A stretch of DNA of 64,000 nucleotides, taken from Neurospora intermedia (taxonomy: Eukaryota; Ascomycota; Sordariomycetes; Sordariales; Sordariaceae). Of the stretch, positions 12,501 to 25,671 are shown one piece after another. Each line of letters begins with the position of its first letter. Position 1 is the stretch's first letter. The position numbers were made by a program, and so were the translations under genes. A model generated the notes under the pieces. The model worked only from the letters and a program-made list of their open reading frames with translations, was not told the DNA's origin and did no database searches. The stretch lies in the NCBI GenBank assembly GCA_037102815.1, contig BTPP01000005.1, positions 1,426,001 through 1,490,000 of the forward strand, in the 5' to 3' direction.

Positions 12501-14921
12501 ACTTCAATCTCCGCCGAGCAAAGTGACACGAGGAAGAGGGTTTCCAGCTTTGTGGCTGCAGCTGTTCTTTCGGGAATGTCTTCGCAAATTTTAGCCAGTT
12601 CCTGCAGCAAAAGAAATGAAAAAAACAAGTCAGTGGCTGGTTATTGCGAGGACCGAATTGGAGCTTACTTACCGGTATCGCTTGCAAGAGCATTAACCTC
12701 GAATCGAGGTACTCCAGGACTGATTTAAGGCCCGGAGCGGTACCTGGCATGCCAGCTCTGTCGCATATTGACATGAGGATGAGGGACCTGTACGGTTGAG
12801 TTCATGTCAGTTACGAACTTGATCACAGTACACAATGATTCTAGGATACAAGGTGAAACATACGTCAGCCGCCAGAAGCCCAGCTTAAATGCCGGCTGCT
12901 CTAGCCTCTTCGAAGCCCTCAACGATTGAAGGACCACGTCGTTGGCATACAAGCGCTTGGCGACCCTGGTCCCGAGCCGCCTAACTGACTCGTCTGGCGC
13001 AACAACGCATGAGATCAGGGCTTCCAGATTTTCCTGGTAAAATCGATCGCGCTCGTTAAGATCATAAGGAGGCCCTTCAAACAGAGTCATGGGGGACGCG
13101 TCCAAGAAGTTTAGAATATTGCAGATCATGTCAACCATGGAGGCGCTCTCGATCTGCTGTCGCTGCGTGATTTGCTCATCAACATAGCCCTGGATAAGGA
13201 GCATGGACATGGCCTATTTTCACAAGTTAACAAATAGCGACGAAAGTGCAGGCCTAACCCAAAGTTGAATGGAGTCTTACCTGTAGCTGCCCCTGAACGA
13301 AAGCCGAAGCCTTTGTGAACAATGGCTGGTACTTGCTGCTGTTCTCCAACCTGGCGAAGTGCGAGCATGCCTGAATCACGGCAATTTTGAAGATATGCGG
13401 CGCTGATGGCGTAAGACACTGATCCACAAGCGAGTCCACGCAGCTGTCAAAGCTCAGGTGCGTGAGGCTCACGAACGCTGCCGTCATGATGTCCTGTTCA
13501 AAGAATATGCCATCCGGGCCAAGGCCATAGCGTCGAAATACGGAATCGCGCACATCATCCTGGACGTCCATGGCATAACTCACGAGGGCCAAATCGCTGT
13601 CGGGATCGAAGTGTCGCGCGGCACGTAGCAGGGATACGAGACAGTAGACGGACACTTCGTTTCGGTTTCTAAGGGCCCTTTTGCGATCTTCGAGGAACGT
13701 AACTTTCTTGTTCATGCTTGTGCTCTTGGCTTCGCGCAAGTTACTGGCAACGTCAAACACATCCGGTAGGAGAAGTAGCAACGTCGTCTGTAGAGGATGT
13801 AGAAGGCCCCTTCTTCGGGTATTGTCGTTGCTGCCGTTTTGGGCATAGTCAAAGAGCGTATCGGGCGCATTATCGCGGCGTCTGCGGCCCATGTGCAGCT
13901 CCACAAACTCATTGGGATATCGCTCCAACCACCGGGTTATAAGCAAAGGAGTGACGACGGCGACGGTATTCTGGAAGCTTTTTCGAAATTGTAGCCAGCT
14001 GGAGTTGAATTCCGCGATAACGGCGCTGAGCTTCTGGAGGTCGACCCAAAAACATGCCGTCAGCCTCAAAACAATGAGAGCCGACCTTTCTTCCTCGGCA
14101 GCGGCAACATTGGGTATCGGCGTGCCCGGGCCAGGTACCGACTGGCGGGCAACATATATGGTGTTTCTGAAGTACTCAAAAGAGGCCGACCAGCTGGAAG
14201 CTGTGACAAACTCGGCAATGGTCTTGACGTGGGCTTCAATGGCCGTGGCGTGAAGCTGCAGCAAGTGGCTGCTTTCTAGGGGTTCGTTGGAGGGCGTGGA
14301 GACAGGGGTACGCATAACCTCGTCAGGGAGACGGACGGCAGCCGGTTTGGCGGTGGTCTCGTCAAGGAGCGTCTTGGCGGGTAATGTATAGCCATCGGGA
14401 TAGGGATCGAACAATAGCTTGATGACCTCAAAGGTGCGGCGGACCAGGACGTCGTCAAGAGGCTTGGGGGGAGGCAAGGCGGCACGCTGCGCAGAAGAGA
14501 GCGCATAGCTATCTCCGAGACCATTTTCTGTGTGGGAGGGGCCCCAATGGCTGGCGCAACAGTCGGCGATCAATTCGAGAGCGTAGATTTCGGACAAAAG
14601 GACAAGAGGCGGATGGTTAAAGATGGACCGGTATGGGCGAGCAAGGTCCTCGAGAAGACCAAGTAGGGCGTCGAGGACGAGGTTGACGGAGCCGGCGCTG
14701 ACCCTGATGAGGGTGGAGCGGGTGATGGAGATGATGTCGTCGTGGTAGAGATCCTGGGCGGGAGCACCGGTGCGATGAGGCAGCTACATGACGGCACGGC
14801 AGCGGGGGGTTTCGGTCAGCAATTGTTGGCTTGTCATGGTATGTCTGTCATGGCAAGGGAAACGTACCCTGGTTGCGAGCCTCTCGACCAGGCCACCGAC
14901 CAGGCCCGTGTCGCCGTTCAT
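6569..14921 (-). CDS. IRA/neurofibromin-type Ras GTPase-activating protein
   Basis: This protein should speed GTP hydrolysis by Ras and so switch off Ras-cAMP signalling at membranes, as yeast IRA1/2 and human NF1 do. I place seven exons: 14921-14868, 14783-13281, 13213-12864, 12787-12673, 12601-10613, 10549-6653 and 6583-6569. All introns have good donors, RCTRAC-like branch points and in-frame joins, giving 2,640 aa. The start MNGDTGLVGG lies in a good CACAATG context. The RasGAP domain spans roughly residues 1210-1460: the likely arginine finger is in ELLRRSCVATK (about 1248) and the FLRFFCPAIVAPE motif is at about 1360. The last exon-exon join inside the domain restores ICSIIAAAVMPRF. A Sec14-like lipid-binding segment (about 1556-1661) and a PH-like segment (about 1686-1801) follow, as in neurofibromin. 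The N-terminal half and C-terminal 800 residues are helical repeat-like. The final exon (four codons plus stop) is inferred from splice signals only. Confidence 0.95.
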
Positions 14922-17476
14922 TGTGCTGTGAAGAGGGCGGGAGCGCAAGCAAAGAGAGGGGCGGACCGGTGTCTTCTCATGATGGGGTTCTGCGATACCG
15001 GTCTTGTTGTCGACTGCCAGGACTGCCCGAGCTGCGCAGTACGGGCTTCTTGGCACAACGGGAAGCTGTTGCTGTTCGGTAGTAGAAGTACCCCGATGTG
15101 AGTGGAGGTATCTACTACTACCTATCCCCTGTCGCAACCAGCCTCACTCTCGGGGCGGAAAGGGGCGGTCGGAACGGAAAGAGAGAGAGTGTGTGTTATC
15201 GGCGTCGCCCTGGAGTGGGTGATTTGACGTCGTCGTCGTCGTCGTCGTCGTCGGGTGGTAGTGTCGGCGGCGACGGGTGCGTGATAAGACGCGGCGGCCG
15301 TGGGTTGGTTCGTGGTGAAGGGTGTGTCGTGGGTAGGTGGTGGTGGTGGCCGTTCTTTGGCTACTTTTCCGCTACGTACTGGCCCAACGCAACTGGAACC
15401 TTACGGGCAGCGGCAACGGGAACAACGTGGGACAAGCGAAGCGAGAGAGACGAGACGAGACGAGCGAGGGCGGTGGAGGTGGAGGCACTGAACGGTCGAC
15501 TCCTGGCACTCTCATCCACTTGCCTGTCGGGCTCCTCTGATTGGCCAGATGGGAAGCTGCCTGATGCGGATACTCGAGACTTTTACTCCAACTCGAATAC
15601 ACACCGTGTGGTGGTGGTGATCTTTGGGCTTTCCTTTCTTGCCCGCCCTTTCACTTCAGAGAGCATGGACGGCAGCAGTGCAATTGAGAGTGCTGTGTGT
15701 GTGTGCGTGAGTCTCTACTTGTAACTGGATATGCAAAGTGGGCCGACCAAAATCGGGGGTGGGGTCCCCTGGGGCTTTCCTCTTTTCCGCAGTACGCTAT
15801 TATGGAGCCTTCCCTTCGGCATGGGGTCCCCAAACCCCTGAACAAGTGGGACACACACCGAGATCCACGTCAGTTTTCGTTTCTTATGTTTGTGAATTCT
15901 TTGCATCTTTTCTGGTCTAGATAGGTCGTGGACAACTGAAGATGTGGACTTGCATGTTGCAACGAACTTGCATCTATGGCAGAGACGTTTAGTTTCCTGC
16001 TGCACTGCACGAAATCATCAGCCGAACGGCAATCCGCATGGACATGGGACCATAGATGAGCTACATTACTACGGAAGACTAGTCTATCCCGCCGTACCAG
16101 GAACATTAGTATCCATTCATCAAAGAGAGAAAGATAGGGAAAAGAAAAAGGAGATGACAGACAGACATCACCGAGGCAAACAAAGTCATGTTGATCTAGT
16201 GACCCCATCAGTCACATCTCTTGAATCCCGAGTCCGAGTTAAACAAAGACAGAATCGATGCTTCCCTTCTCCCGGGCCGTCCGACTTTCTTTGACTCCAA
16301 GACTCGGTTCCTGCATCTGGTTCCTGAATCTACAACAGTGCCCGCATACCGTTGACACATATGATATATTGAGTGCACACAACCCACAATACAATACACT
16401 ATGTACACCTCTCCAACTCCCAATGCTTATCCAGCAGCTAGAGGTAAGTAGCTTTACACTAGTGCACACTACCTATACATACCGTATGATTACAATCATT
16501 GCCCCTACCTCTTTTGGCTATTCTTGGGCATCCATAAGGCTCACCTTCACTTCCTTCTCCCATCATCGTATCATATCATCTCTGATCACTGGAGCTTGCC
16601 AAGACTCACTCCTCAGACTAAACCAAGGACAGAAGACAACAAAAAACAAGAAAAAGATGTTTTGTAAGATATCTATAATTTCGTTGCATGGCACAGAGCC
16701 AATATCAATTTGCTTAACATTCTCCCACGACATATCCAACCCTTACTTACCCTCCTCCCCTCCTGACCCCAAATTGCCAAGTAAAATAGTTCAGAAGCCA
16801 AGTCTCGGGACTTTTTTTTTTCCCCCGCAAGGAATCTCCGTGAATACTCTCGTGTACACCCCTCCACTTCTTTCACCACACATCGATATATAGTATACAT
16901 ATACCTATCCGGACCTATATCAAGCCAAGGTATATACACGTGTAGTCTGAACTCGTAACATATGATGGGACCGCAGGGGCGCAAAGACATAACGGCCGCC
17001 AAGATCCCGACATATCCCACCTATTCATACCCTATGACAAACGAAAGGACAGACGAGAAAAAAAGAGCGAAAGACAAAACCACCTTTACCTTACCAGGTA
17101 TGTACTCTCACAAGCTCACATGCAATGGGTAGTAGGTAAACGAACCCGAAAGGCTTGTGTGTGTGTCCCGCACGAACACACAGTGATATGCATACCTGGG
17201 CACCGAAATAGCATATGGGAATTGGTCATCGCTATGGGCCCTTCAGCCCTCCGTCTTATATACTACCAGAAATGATGTACATGGTTTGAAGTGCAAGTTA
17301 CCAACTCTTGATTTTGACATTGAGACCAATAACCAGCTCGAGATGAAAACCCTTATATACAAACAAAATAAGAAAATAGCATCGAAAACACAGTCCTTAA
17401 CCAACTCCGCTTTGACATTTTCCTACTATACTCCTCTTTTCTCCGCTAGTCCCCAGCACATTTTAAGGTAAAGATT
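14922..17476. other. intergenic DNA between Ras-GAP 5' end and rat1 3' end
   Basis: About 2.5 kb upstream of the Ras-GAP gene and downstream of rat1 (both minus strand). It should hold the Ras-GAP promoter and leader, and the rat1 3' end. Open frames of about 200 codons on the plus strand (near 15.1-15.7 and 16.3-16.9 kb) are low-complexity or pyrimidine-rich and match no family I know. A plus-strand GAG|GTAAGT donor-like site near 16,440 is the only hint of another transcript. Confidence 0.55.
15228..15251. repeat. CGT microsatellite, eight units
   Basis: Eight perfect CGT units about 300 bp upstream of the Ras-GAP start codon, probably in its leader or promoter. A candidate length polymorphism; no function is shown. 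Confidence 0.9.
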
Positions 17477-20400
17477 TTACCTATAACCCCGGTTGTCACC
17501 GCCGCCACGATATCCACCGCCGCGGTAACCTCCGCGGTTGTCATATCCGCGATCCTGACGCGGTGGTCCCCTGTACTGGTTACCCTGGCCTTGGTAGCCG
17601 CCGCGGCCCCCACCTTGGCCGTACTGCTGCCCCTGTGCCTGATACGCTTGCGGTGGAGGAGGCGGGAGTGCATATCTGTTGTCTTGATACCCTCCGCGAC
17701 TGTTGCCGTAACCGCCGTAACCAGCGCCACCGGGAGCACCGCCATACGCGGCACCGGGCGGAGGCGGAGGAGGTCCAACCCCGAATCCAGCAAGTCCAGG
17801 GGGCGGAGGAGGCTGCCAGCCGGGAGGAGGGCCATACGAGTCCCGTGGTTGACCACCGTATCCGCCACCGCCGCCGCCGTTGTTACCACCGTTGTAATAA
17901 CCACCACCATTAGCTTGGTAGCCGCCGCCGTTTCCTCCATATCCTCCTCCTCTGCCTCCACCGCGTCCTCCACCACCTTGGTAACCGCCGCGGCCGCGTC
18001 CTCCCTGCTGACCGCCGCCAGGTCCGTAATTGATGGGCTCGTTCCTTCCACTGTAGTTCTTGTTGCTCAGCGGTACGCCGCCGTAGCTTCTTCCCGAGCG
18101 CGATGCCTTGCCCTTCAGGATGTCGATATCGCTTCGGGTCAAAGCGGGGGTTGGCATCTGTACTCCCCTTAGGAGCATCGACTTGTGCGTATGAGAGCAA
18201 TCAGGGAAGAAGTAGTGAACCATGAGTGACCGATCGTAATCCACGTCGGGCATTGAGTTTCTGCTCAACGGGTAGACCAGCGAGCCGTGAGGCACGTAGC
18301 CATCAATCTTCTCGACTGAGCCTGAGAGGCCAGCACTCTTTGTGGGATCCAGCTCGAACTTGGTCGTGCCCTGCTTCTTGGAATAGAACTGGCTCGTGAT
18401 GTGATCGTACAGTGTTGGGTGAGAATCAGATAGAAGTAGATAATCCTTGCCCGGTGCGTTCCGGAGGTGATCTTCTGGGCTCAAGAGATGAATTTTGGTC
18501 TCCATGGCAGCCAATAGACGGGGCATGTCGATGAACGGAAGGAGGGCGACACCCTGCCAAGCCATCTTCTTGCCGTTGAGATCAATCTCGAAGTCATCGG
18601 GGTAGAAATGGCGGATCTCACTGGTCTCCTCCAACATCAAGGAGTGGAACACCTCAGGGATGGCATGACGAGACGCAGCCGGAAGGACGCTCATCAGTTG
18701 CTCAAATGGCCGCGAAATTCTGCCCTTCTCAAACTTGATCTCCATCTTGCCAAGATCAACAAAGTCCGCAGCGAACGGCGCGTAGTGGTAGGGGTAGAAC
18801 CACTCCCATGAGGGGCAGCCCTGGAAATAATACTCCAGAACCCACGCAAGACCTTCGGCATACGCACGGCCAACCTTGTGACGGAAATCAATGTCTTTAC
18901 GGTCAACCTTGAACTTCTGCTCATAGTACCGGTCCGCATAGCCCTCTTCCCACAGCCTGACCGAATCGGTAGGTTCGGCATCACTCTCGCTGATCTCGGT
19001 CACCTCGGAACTGCTGGCCTCGGGACCAGCGACAGCATCTTCGATAAGCTCGGCCTTCCTTTTACCCAGAGCTGGTGGAGGAGCAGCTTGCTCTTCGGTG
19101 CCCGGGGCGGCCGCAGCAGTTTCAGCAGGAGTCTCAGTGGACTCAGCACCAGTTTCCGGAGTGCTCGTTCCTTGCGCCATCATGCTCTTGAGCTGATCCT
19201 TGAGCACGCTAGCGGCACTCTTGTTGGCAACATTGGCCTGGTCAACCGCCTGGCGGTTCACTACCATGTCATGAGTGATTGATGGCTGCGGTGCCTTGCC
19301 CGGAAATTCGTTAATCTTGTGAAAGGAAAATCCAGCTGGCGGACCACTGTTCTCAGCCGCCTGGCGTATTTGCCTACTGCCTTGGGCTCTCCTTTGTCGG
19401 GCCTCATCGGCAAGCTTGCGCCTCTTGAAACCGGCCTCTCGTCGGTCTTCGGTTTCCTTTCTCCTCCTAAAAATGGCATCCTCCTGCTTGGCCAAGCCGG
19501 CCATGATGTACTGGACACGTTCAAGGTCCGCATGGCCATCTTTGGTCAAATATCCGCCCATTACGGGCAAGTTGTCTTTCCAGATCGCCGTTAGGGTATC
19601 AATCCCGTTCTCCCTGATCTCCAATGCAGGCAAGTGAGGCAAGAAATCGTTTCCGACAAAGAAGCACATGAAAACCCAATCGTCGATGGCCCTTTCCAAG
19701 TTGAACTGGAAGGGAAGGCCAGGAACGTCAAGTTCAATAGCAAGGTACTCACGGAGAATGGAAACGTGAAGCCAAATAAAGGGCTTGAGAGGCACAACCG
19801 CGTCCTTCTCGTCGAACTCGCCATTCTTCTCCTTTGCCTCACCCTTGCAGTTCATGGCGTCATGTCCCTTTTGACCGCAAATTTTGCACAGTCTCGGCCT
19901 GCTATCTTGGGCAAAGACGTCTTCACGCAGAACACGGAAATGGGGCTCGTGCGTGGCCAAGCCAAGCATGATAAGATCGGCGTCGAGTCCATAGATGACA
20001 TGCCGAGTATTGGGGTCATGGTTGGGGGAACCACGCTGGGAGCGGACGAACTCCATGATCTTATGTTCACCCTCACCCGGAACGGTAGCGTCAGAGATAA
20101 TGACCTTGATGTTGGCCCAGGCAGGATCGGTATTGAGCTTGTAAGAACACCAATACCGGAGACTGGCAGCCAGGATGTCCATGAAGGGTGTGCCAGGAGT
20201 GATTGAGTTGGAATCGAAAGCCTTCTTGACGACGACCTCTACGGGCTCTTCCTCTTGGGGCTTGCCGTTCTGTTTCTTGAGCAGCTCGACGAACTTTTGC
20301 TTGTCTTCCTCCTTTTCCATGGCTTCCCGGGCAGCACGGAATCGTCTGGACCGTTGCTGGTTCATTTTGGCTCTGGGCGCAACGCCGTCTATGGTGAAAT

Positions 20401-20774
20401 TATGTTAGTCCGTTTCTCATATAAAAGCAGGGCGACAAAGATGGGGCGAAAGAGAGATACGCACCAACGGCAATCATGAGAAGCTTCCGCGGGCGAACCA
20501 TGTTGACCACGCGATCGGTGTACTTGAAAACCTCGACCATCATCTCTTCCTCGTCCTTGGGCGCGGGGCGGTCCTCGGGGTGAGAGCAAGGATGGACGAT
20601 ACCGTTCATGTCGAGATACAGGTTGTCAAACTCCTCGCCATTGGGGTTTGGCTTGGTCGCGTCAACAGGAATGACGGTGCCATCGGGCATAGTAATCGGC
20701 TGATCCTCGATGACGGGCGAGATGATCTTGGGATACTTGGTGGACAGCCACCTGAAAGCCGCCGGAATACCCAT
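17477..20774 (-). CDS. rat1: nuclear 5'-3' exoribonuclease 2 (Rat1/Xrn2)
   Basis: Rat1/Xrn2 degrades 5'-monophosphate RNA in the nucleus, trims rRNA and snoRNA precursors, and ends RNA polymerase II transcription in the torpedo model. Two exons, 20774-20465 and 20388-17477, joined across a 76-nt intron (GTGCGT donor, GACTAAC branch, ATAG acceptor), give 1,073 aa; the join restores [16 protein letters not shown], a conserved stretch of the family. The N-terminal XRN nuclease domain shows [10 protein letters not shown] at the start, [12 protein letters not shown] near residue 50, PGEGEHK at about 207, GLDAD at about 237 and GNDFLP at about 349. The zinc knuckle [14 protein letters not shown] at about 271-284 marks the Xrn2/Rat1 branch, not cytoplasmic Xrn1. 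The last ~200 residues are a Gly/Arg/Tyr/Pro-rich RGG-type tail, likely disordered and RNA-binding. The start is divergent from uso1, 1.3 kb away. Confidence 0.97.
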
Positions 20775-22083
20775 CTTGTAAAGGCGATCGAGTGGTCACA
20801 CGAATAGCACTTGTAGGGACGGTATTTAAAATGTGGTTGGCTATAAAATGTAGTAGGTAGTTGTCGCGAGAAAGATCGGAGGTAGTCGCTGAAGAAAGAG
20901 ATGGTGGTTCGGAAAGTGAACGTAGTGGGTTCTTCAATTCGTACCGACGTAAAGCGAATCAAGGAATGTTGATGGAAGAAGACTGAGGTATAAGGTCGGT
21001 CGAAGGGATCGGTTGGTACGGGCAACAAAAAGATGCTGATGCGCAACACGGACAAGGTGACCGCAGATAGAGCCACCAAGGTTCACTTCAAAGTGCACTG
21101 TGGAAACGGTGCAGTTTCACAGTTGAGGACACGCCTTGTCAAAGGAAAGCCCAAAGAATCCGGGCTGAAATTGACACAGCAAAGCGGTCCTTGCAGCAAT
21201 GCCCGTTGGATAAGAGCGATTGCAGAAGTGGTGATGGAGTGGCAGTGGGATGAACTGGGGAGAGAAGGACCGGAACAGAACGCCGAGCTCTGACATTGCG
21301 AAAGAATTCAAGGGTTCAACGAGTGCCAAGACCATGCGGCAAGGGACGATAAGCATTGATAAGGCCAATAACAACGCCACAGCGGACAGTTATCGGCTTA
21401 TCGAAACATCACATGACGCTCTATGGTCAGCAGTTATGCTCACTAACAGCGAGAGCACGGTATGATTGAGGCGCAGGAACCGTAGAGGTACATACACATC
21501 CGACATTTACACTACTTATCCGAAAGACTACCTATGCATAGCATTACGCAGTACAACTGAACGATTAGATACCTACTTTCCATGAGTCCCGAAACGACCC
21601 TAACTAAGGTATGAAATGATGAATACTACCTAGAGGTGTAGGCATCTAAGGTACTTACCATGCCTTGATGATCGCCAATTGTTGCGCCGGCTGGACTTTT
21701 CGTATGAAAGGACCACCTGTCCCTTTGTTTCATTCCGTTGGCCTCTGTTGGTGGTTGTATTGCCACATGGAAGCTACTTCCTGGCTTCATTTGTGTGCAG
21801 TGGTTGTAACAAGGCGGGCCCTTCCATCTTCCAATCGTTTTGTCCGGGTCCATACATCCAACGGAACCTCAGATTGCTATAAGCTACAGGGGCAAGTACC
21901 ACTACGCTCGCTGTAGCGGGACCACACAGGTACCTACCCCTGACTGACACCCCGACGACGCAAGAGGTGGTGATCCGACCTCTTAACCTGCCTTCTAGCA
22001 TGCGCGCACCCCGCCGTACGCCATGATCCTCCAGTCCCTCCCTCCATGGCATCCAAACTAGTCCACTACCTCTATCCTCGAAC
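20775..22083. promoter_or_regulatory. divergent rat1 / uso1 promoter region
   Basis: The 1.3 kb between two divergent start codons must hold both leaders and core promoters, though I cannot place a start site or TATA box with confidence. No frame in it looks coding. One TACACTAC copy occurs near 21,508. Basis: gene orientation only. Confidence 0.5.
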
Positions 22084-25000
22084 ATGTTCTCGACCATTAC
22101 GGCGGCGCCGGCCAAGCAGTCGGTGAGCGAAACCATTGCCGTCCTCAGCGGCCGTCTCAACACCGCAACCCTCCTCGAAGACCGCCGCGCCGCCATCCTC
22201 GGTCTGCGCAGCTTCTCCAAGCAGTACCCGGCCTCGGTAGCCTCTGGCGCTCTACGAAGCCTCATCGGGAGCTTGAGCAGGGATGGCGAGGATGTCGACA
22301 CGGTCAAGGTCGTCCTCGAGACGCTGCTGATGCTCTTCAGCCCCAACGAAGACAGCCCCGAAGCCTCGGAGGAGATTGCGCTGTGGCTCGCCGACGAGTT
22401 CACTCAGCGCCAGGAGAACATCACGCTGCTGCTCGATCTGCTCGACACGACCGACTTTTACTCGCGCCTCTACTCGCTCCAGCTGCTCTCCCACATACAC
22501 TTTGCCCGGACGGAGAGAACCGAAGAATGCGTCCTCGTTGCGCCCCTGGGCATCCCTAGGCTGGTTGCCGTGCTCGACGACAGGCGAGAAGCCGTCCGAG
22601 ATGCTGCCATCAGTCTGCTGATCGACCTCACCGCCGAATCCGTGGATATCCAGAAGCTGGTGGCATTCGAGAAGGGTTTCGAGCGCATATTCGAGATTGT
22701 CACCAATGAAGGAGGTCTCGTCGAGGGCGCAAGGGTGGTGGAGGATTGCTTGATCTTGTTGGCGAACCTGCTTCGTCTCAACGCGTCCAATCAGTCCAAT
22801 GTCAGGGAGATGGGATTCATCGCACGGCTTGCGCACCTATTAAGAAGTGCCTACAAGGGCAGCACAGACGGGGAGGAAGTTGCGCAGTGGGCTGAGGAAC
22901 AACGCAACAGGAACATCTATGCTTTGCTTGCGCTGATACGTCTGTTTCTGGTCCCTGGCGCGGCCGGAACCCCTGCGAACCAGATCGCATTTTTGAACGA
23001 TCGTGTGCTGGAAAATACTCTCCAGCTGGGATTCACTTATGGCGTTGACCTTCCCATCAGGGCGGAAGCGCTCGCGGCTTGCGCAGACATGATACGTGGT
23101 AATGCAAGGCTACAGGAGAGGTTCGCCGGACAGGAGGTTCCCTCTCCGCTTGCCAACCCAGCAATGAACGGTCCAGGTCCTCACTCCAACGGGGTGCCAA
23201 AGGTTTACGTTATTGACGGTCTACTTGACCTTATCCTGGCCGTCAACTCGCTAATGGAGTTTGACTTGCGCATGGCAGCTTGCAACTGTCTCAAGGCCTA
23301 CTTCAACAACCATGAAGAGATTCGCAAGCATTTCCTCACTAGAGCGATCCAAGGCCACAAGATGCAGGCCGATGAGCTAACCAACATCTTCACAACGTTG
23401 CTTCAGCCTGTGCCAGAACAGGTCACGGCAGATCCGTATAGGTACTGGTTCGCCGCTGTGCTCATGCTTCATTTGGTCCATGAAAACCCCACGACGAAGC
23501 ACCTAGCCATGGAGGTCACCGAGGGAGATGAGGCCAGTGGCGAAGAAGTGGTTACAAGTATCCAAACCGTTGCGTCCCATCTTCTCAGAAGCGTGGCCAG
23601 GAACGACGACCCTCGCGTCATCATTGGTTATCTAATGCTCCTCCTTTGCTGGCTGTTCGAGGACCTGGACGCGGTTAACGATTTCCTAGGGGAATTCACC
23701 AACCTCCAGGGGCTCATCCAAGCGGCGGTGGAGAACCCCAACGGCGACATCATCGTGCAGGGTCTCAGCGCCATGCTAATTGGTGTCGTGTATGAGTTTT
23801 CAACCAAAGACTCTCCCGTCCCACGCGCCAAGGTGCGCGAGATGGTCATGTCCCGCATGGGCCGCGATCGCTACGTGGACAAGCTAACCAGACTACGCTC
23901 CTACCCCTTGATGAGGGATTACGAGATTCTTCCCCAGAAACTCGACCTCAGTCTCGACCAGAAGCTCCCCGACGTGTACCTAGACGACACCTTTGTCGAA
24001 TTCTTCAAGGACAACTACAGCCGTATCATTCGGGCCATCGACCGCGACCCCGGGCTCGAGATCTCCGTCATCACCAACGGTGTACAAAAGGGCATCTCGC
24101 GCGAGCTCGTCGACTCCCTGCGCGCCCAGCTTGAGGAGAAGGACCGAGCACTCGAGGACTTCGCCGCTGAGAAAGCCAGCCTGACCTCGCAGCTGGGGCA
24201 GGAACAAGCAGACCACCGACGCACCAAGGAACAATCCGCGTCCGACGTGCATCGCGCCAACGAAGCCGTCGAGCACATGCGCGTGCAGCTGGGCGCCAAA
24301 GACCACGCGATCCAAAACATCGAAGCGCTCGTCGCGACACTCAAGCAGAACCTGGCCAAAGAGCAAGCCGAGCATCAGCGCTCGCGAGCAGAAGCAGCCA
24401 GACTCAAGACCGTCAACGACGGTCTCCAGCGTGCTCACGAGCAAGAGCTGAACAAACTCACCAAGGAGCACCGCACCAAGGAATCCCAACTCCAACAACA
24501 AATCGAAACCGCCCGCCGCGAAGCCAAGAATAAGGAAGACGAGCTGACCAAGCAGGTTGAAGCTGTCCGGAGAGAGAAAGCCGCCCAGCTCGAGTCTCTG
24601 CAGCGCGAGCACCAGGCTAAGCTTGATGCCCTCCAGCGCGAGCACAGCCAGCAAATCGAAACCGCCCGCAAAACCGCCGAGCAAGAATCCGAGCGCGCGG
24701 CGCGCCGGTTCGAGGCCGACAAAGCCGATTTGAAGGCAACAATAAGTCGGATGGAGGTTGATTTGATGAAAGCGAACAAGGCCCGGACCGACGGCGAGAA
24801 CAAGCTTAAGGACTTGGAGACCCGTCTGACCAAGACCGACGAGGCTCTGAGCGCCGCGGAGAGGAAGCTCGCTGAGGCGGAGAAGACGGTTAAAAGCACC
24901 GGTGAAAGGGTGGAGGAGCTCGAACAGAGGCTGAAGGGGGTAATCGAGGAGAGGGAAGAGGTGGAACGACTATTGAAGGAGAAGGAGGATGCGGTTGCGG

Positions 25001-25671
25001 AGGTGGAGAAGACCTTGAAAGATAAGGAGGGGGAGATGGTGAGTATGAAAGAGAGGTTGGAGGGGATGGAGAAAGAAAAAGAGGAGGCGGTTCAGAAGGC
25101 AGTGGAGGAAATTAGGAAGGAAGTTGAAACTGCCAAAAATAACGACAAGGCCGAGGCTGAGGCTGACGCAGCTACCGGAGCCGAAAAGGCGGCTGCTATC
25201 GAGGCCGAAGCGGCGGCAAAGGCGGCAGCAGCAGCCAGCGAAATCGAAACCCGTCTCCAGAAAGAAAAGGAAGACGAGCTGGCCCAAATGCGGAAGCAAC
25301 TTGAGAAAGAGAGGGAAGAAGCCGTTGCAAAGGCCGTAGCCGAGGCGGTGGCCAAGGCCGTCGAGGAGGCCAAGAAGGAGGCCACCAAGCAAGTGAAGGA
25401 GGTGAAGGAGAAGCTGGATGAAGAAATCAAGAACGCACAGAGCGAGAGGGACGATTTGCTGTTGCTGTTTGATGATTTGGAGGAAAAGAGGCAGAAATAT
25501 AAGGTAAGCAAAACCCTTTCAACTAGACTGCTTTTGGGATTTCAAGAGGATGGCGTAAACTGACATTCTTTGTTTGCTGGTGTATAGGAACAACTGAAGA
25601 AGCTTGGTGGTGAGGTTTCAGAAGACGAAGAGGAGGAGGAGGATGAGGATGGTGCTGAAGATGAAGATTGA
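22084..25671 (+). CDS. uso1: Uso1/p115-type vesicle tethering factor
   Basis: Uso1/p115 is a long homodimeric tether that captures ER-derived COPII vesicles at the cis-Golgi before SNARE pairing, working with Ypt1/Rab1. Two exons, 22084-25503 and 25588-25671, with an 84-nt intron (GTAAGC donor, AACTGAC branch, TATAG acceptor), give 1,167 aa. Residues 1 to about 660 form the armadillo-like globular head: DFYSRLYSLQLLSHI and RIVEDCLILLANLLR-like helices fit the family, and LPDVYLDDTFVEFFKDNY near 628 marks the end of the head. Residues about 675-1140 are almost unbroken charged coiled coil, with an Ala/Glu/Lys-rich patch near 1020-1110. The second exon encodes only the acidic tail (Glu/Asp run ending GAEDED), a hallmark of p115 proteins. 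The start ATG opens the long frame directly and agrees with the family's short N-terminus. Convergent with the WW-protein gene, 415 bp away. Confidence 0.95.

Noticed and set aside
15098-15724. 208-codon plus-strand frame upstream of the Ras-GAP gene
   Set aside because: Made up of repeats (CGT array, GGT/GAGACGA runs) read through in frame; no conserved features, and it lies in the likely leader/promoter of another gene.
16258-16893. 211-codon plus-strand frame between the Ras-GAP and rat1 genes
   Set aside because: Pyrimidine-rich sequence gives few stops; no recognisable domain. A donor-like site alone is not enough.
17563-18172. Long plus-strand frames opposite the rat1 tail
   Set aside because: They are shadows of the Gly-rich RGG coding repeats on the minus strand.
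23980-25511. Several 100-230 codon minus-strand frames opposite uso1
   Set aside because: Antisense of coiled-coil codons (Lys/Glu/Ala/Gln) reads as Leu/Phe/Ser runs; typical shadows.
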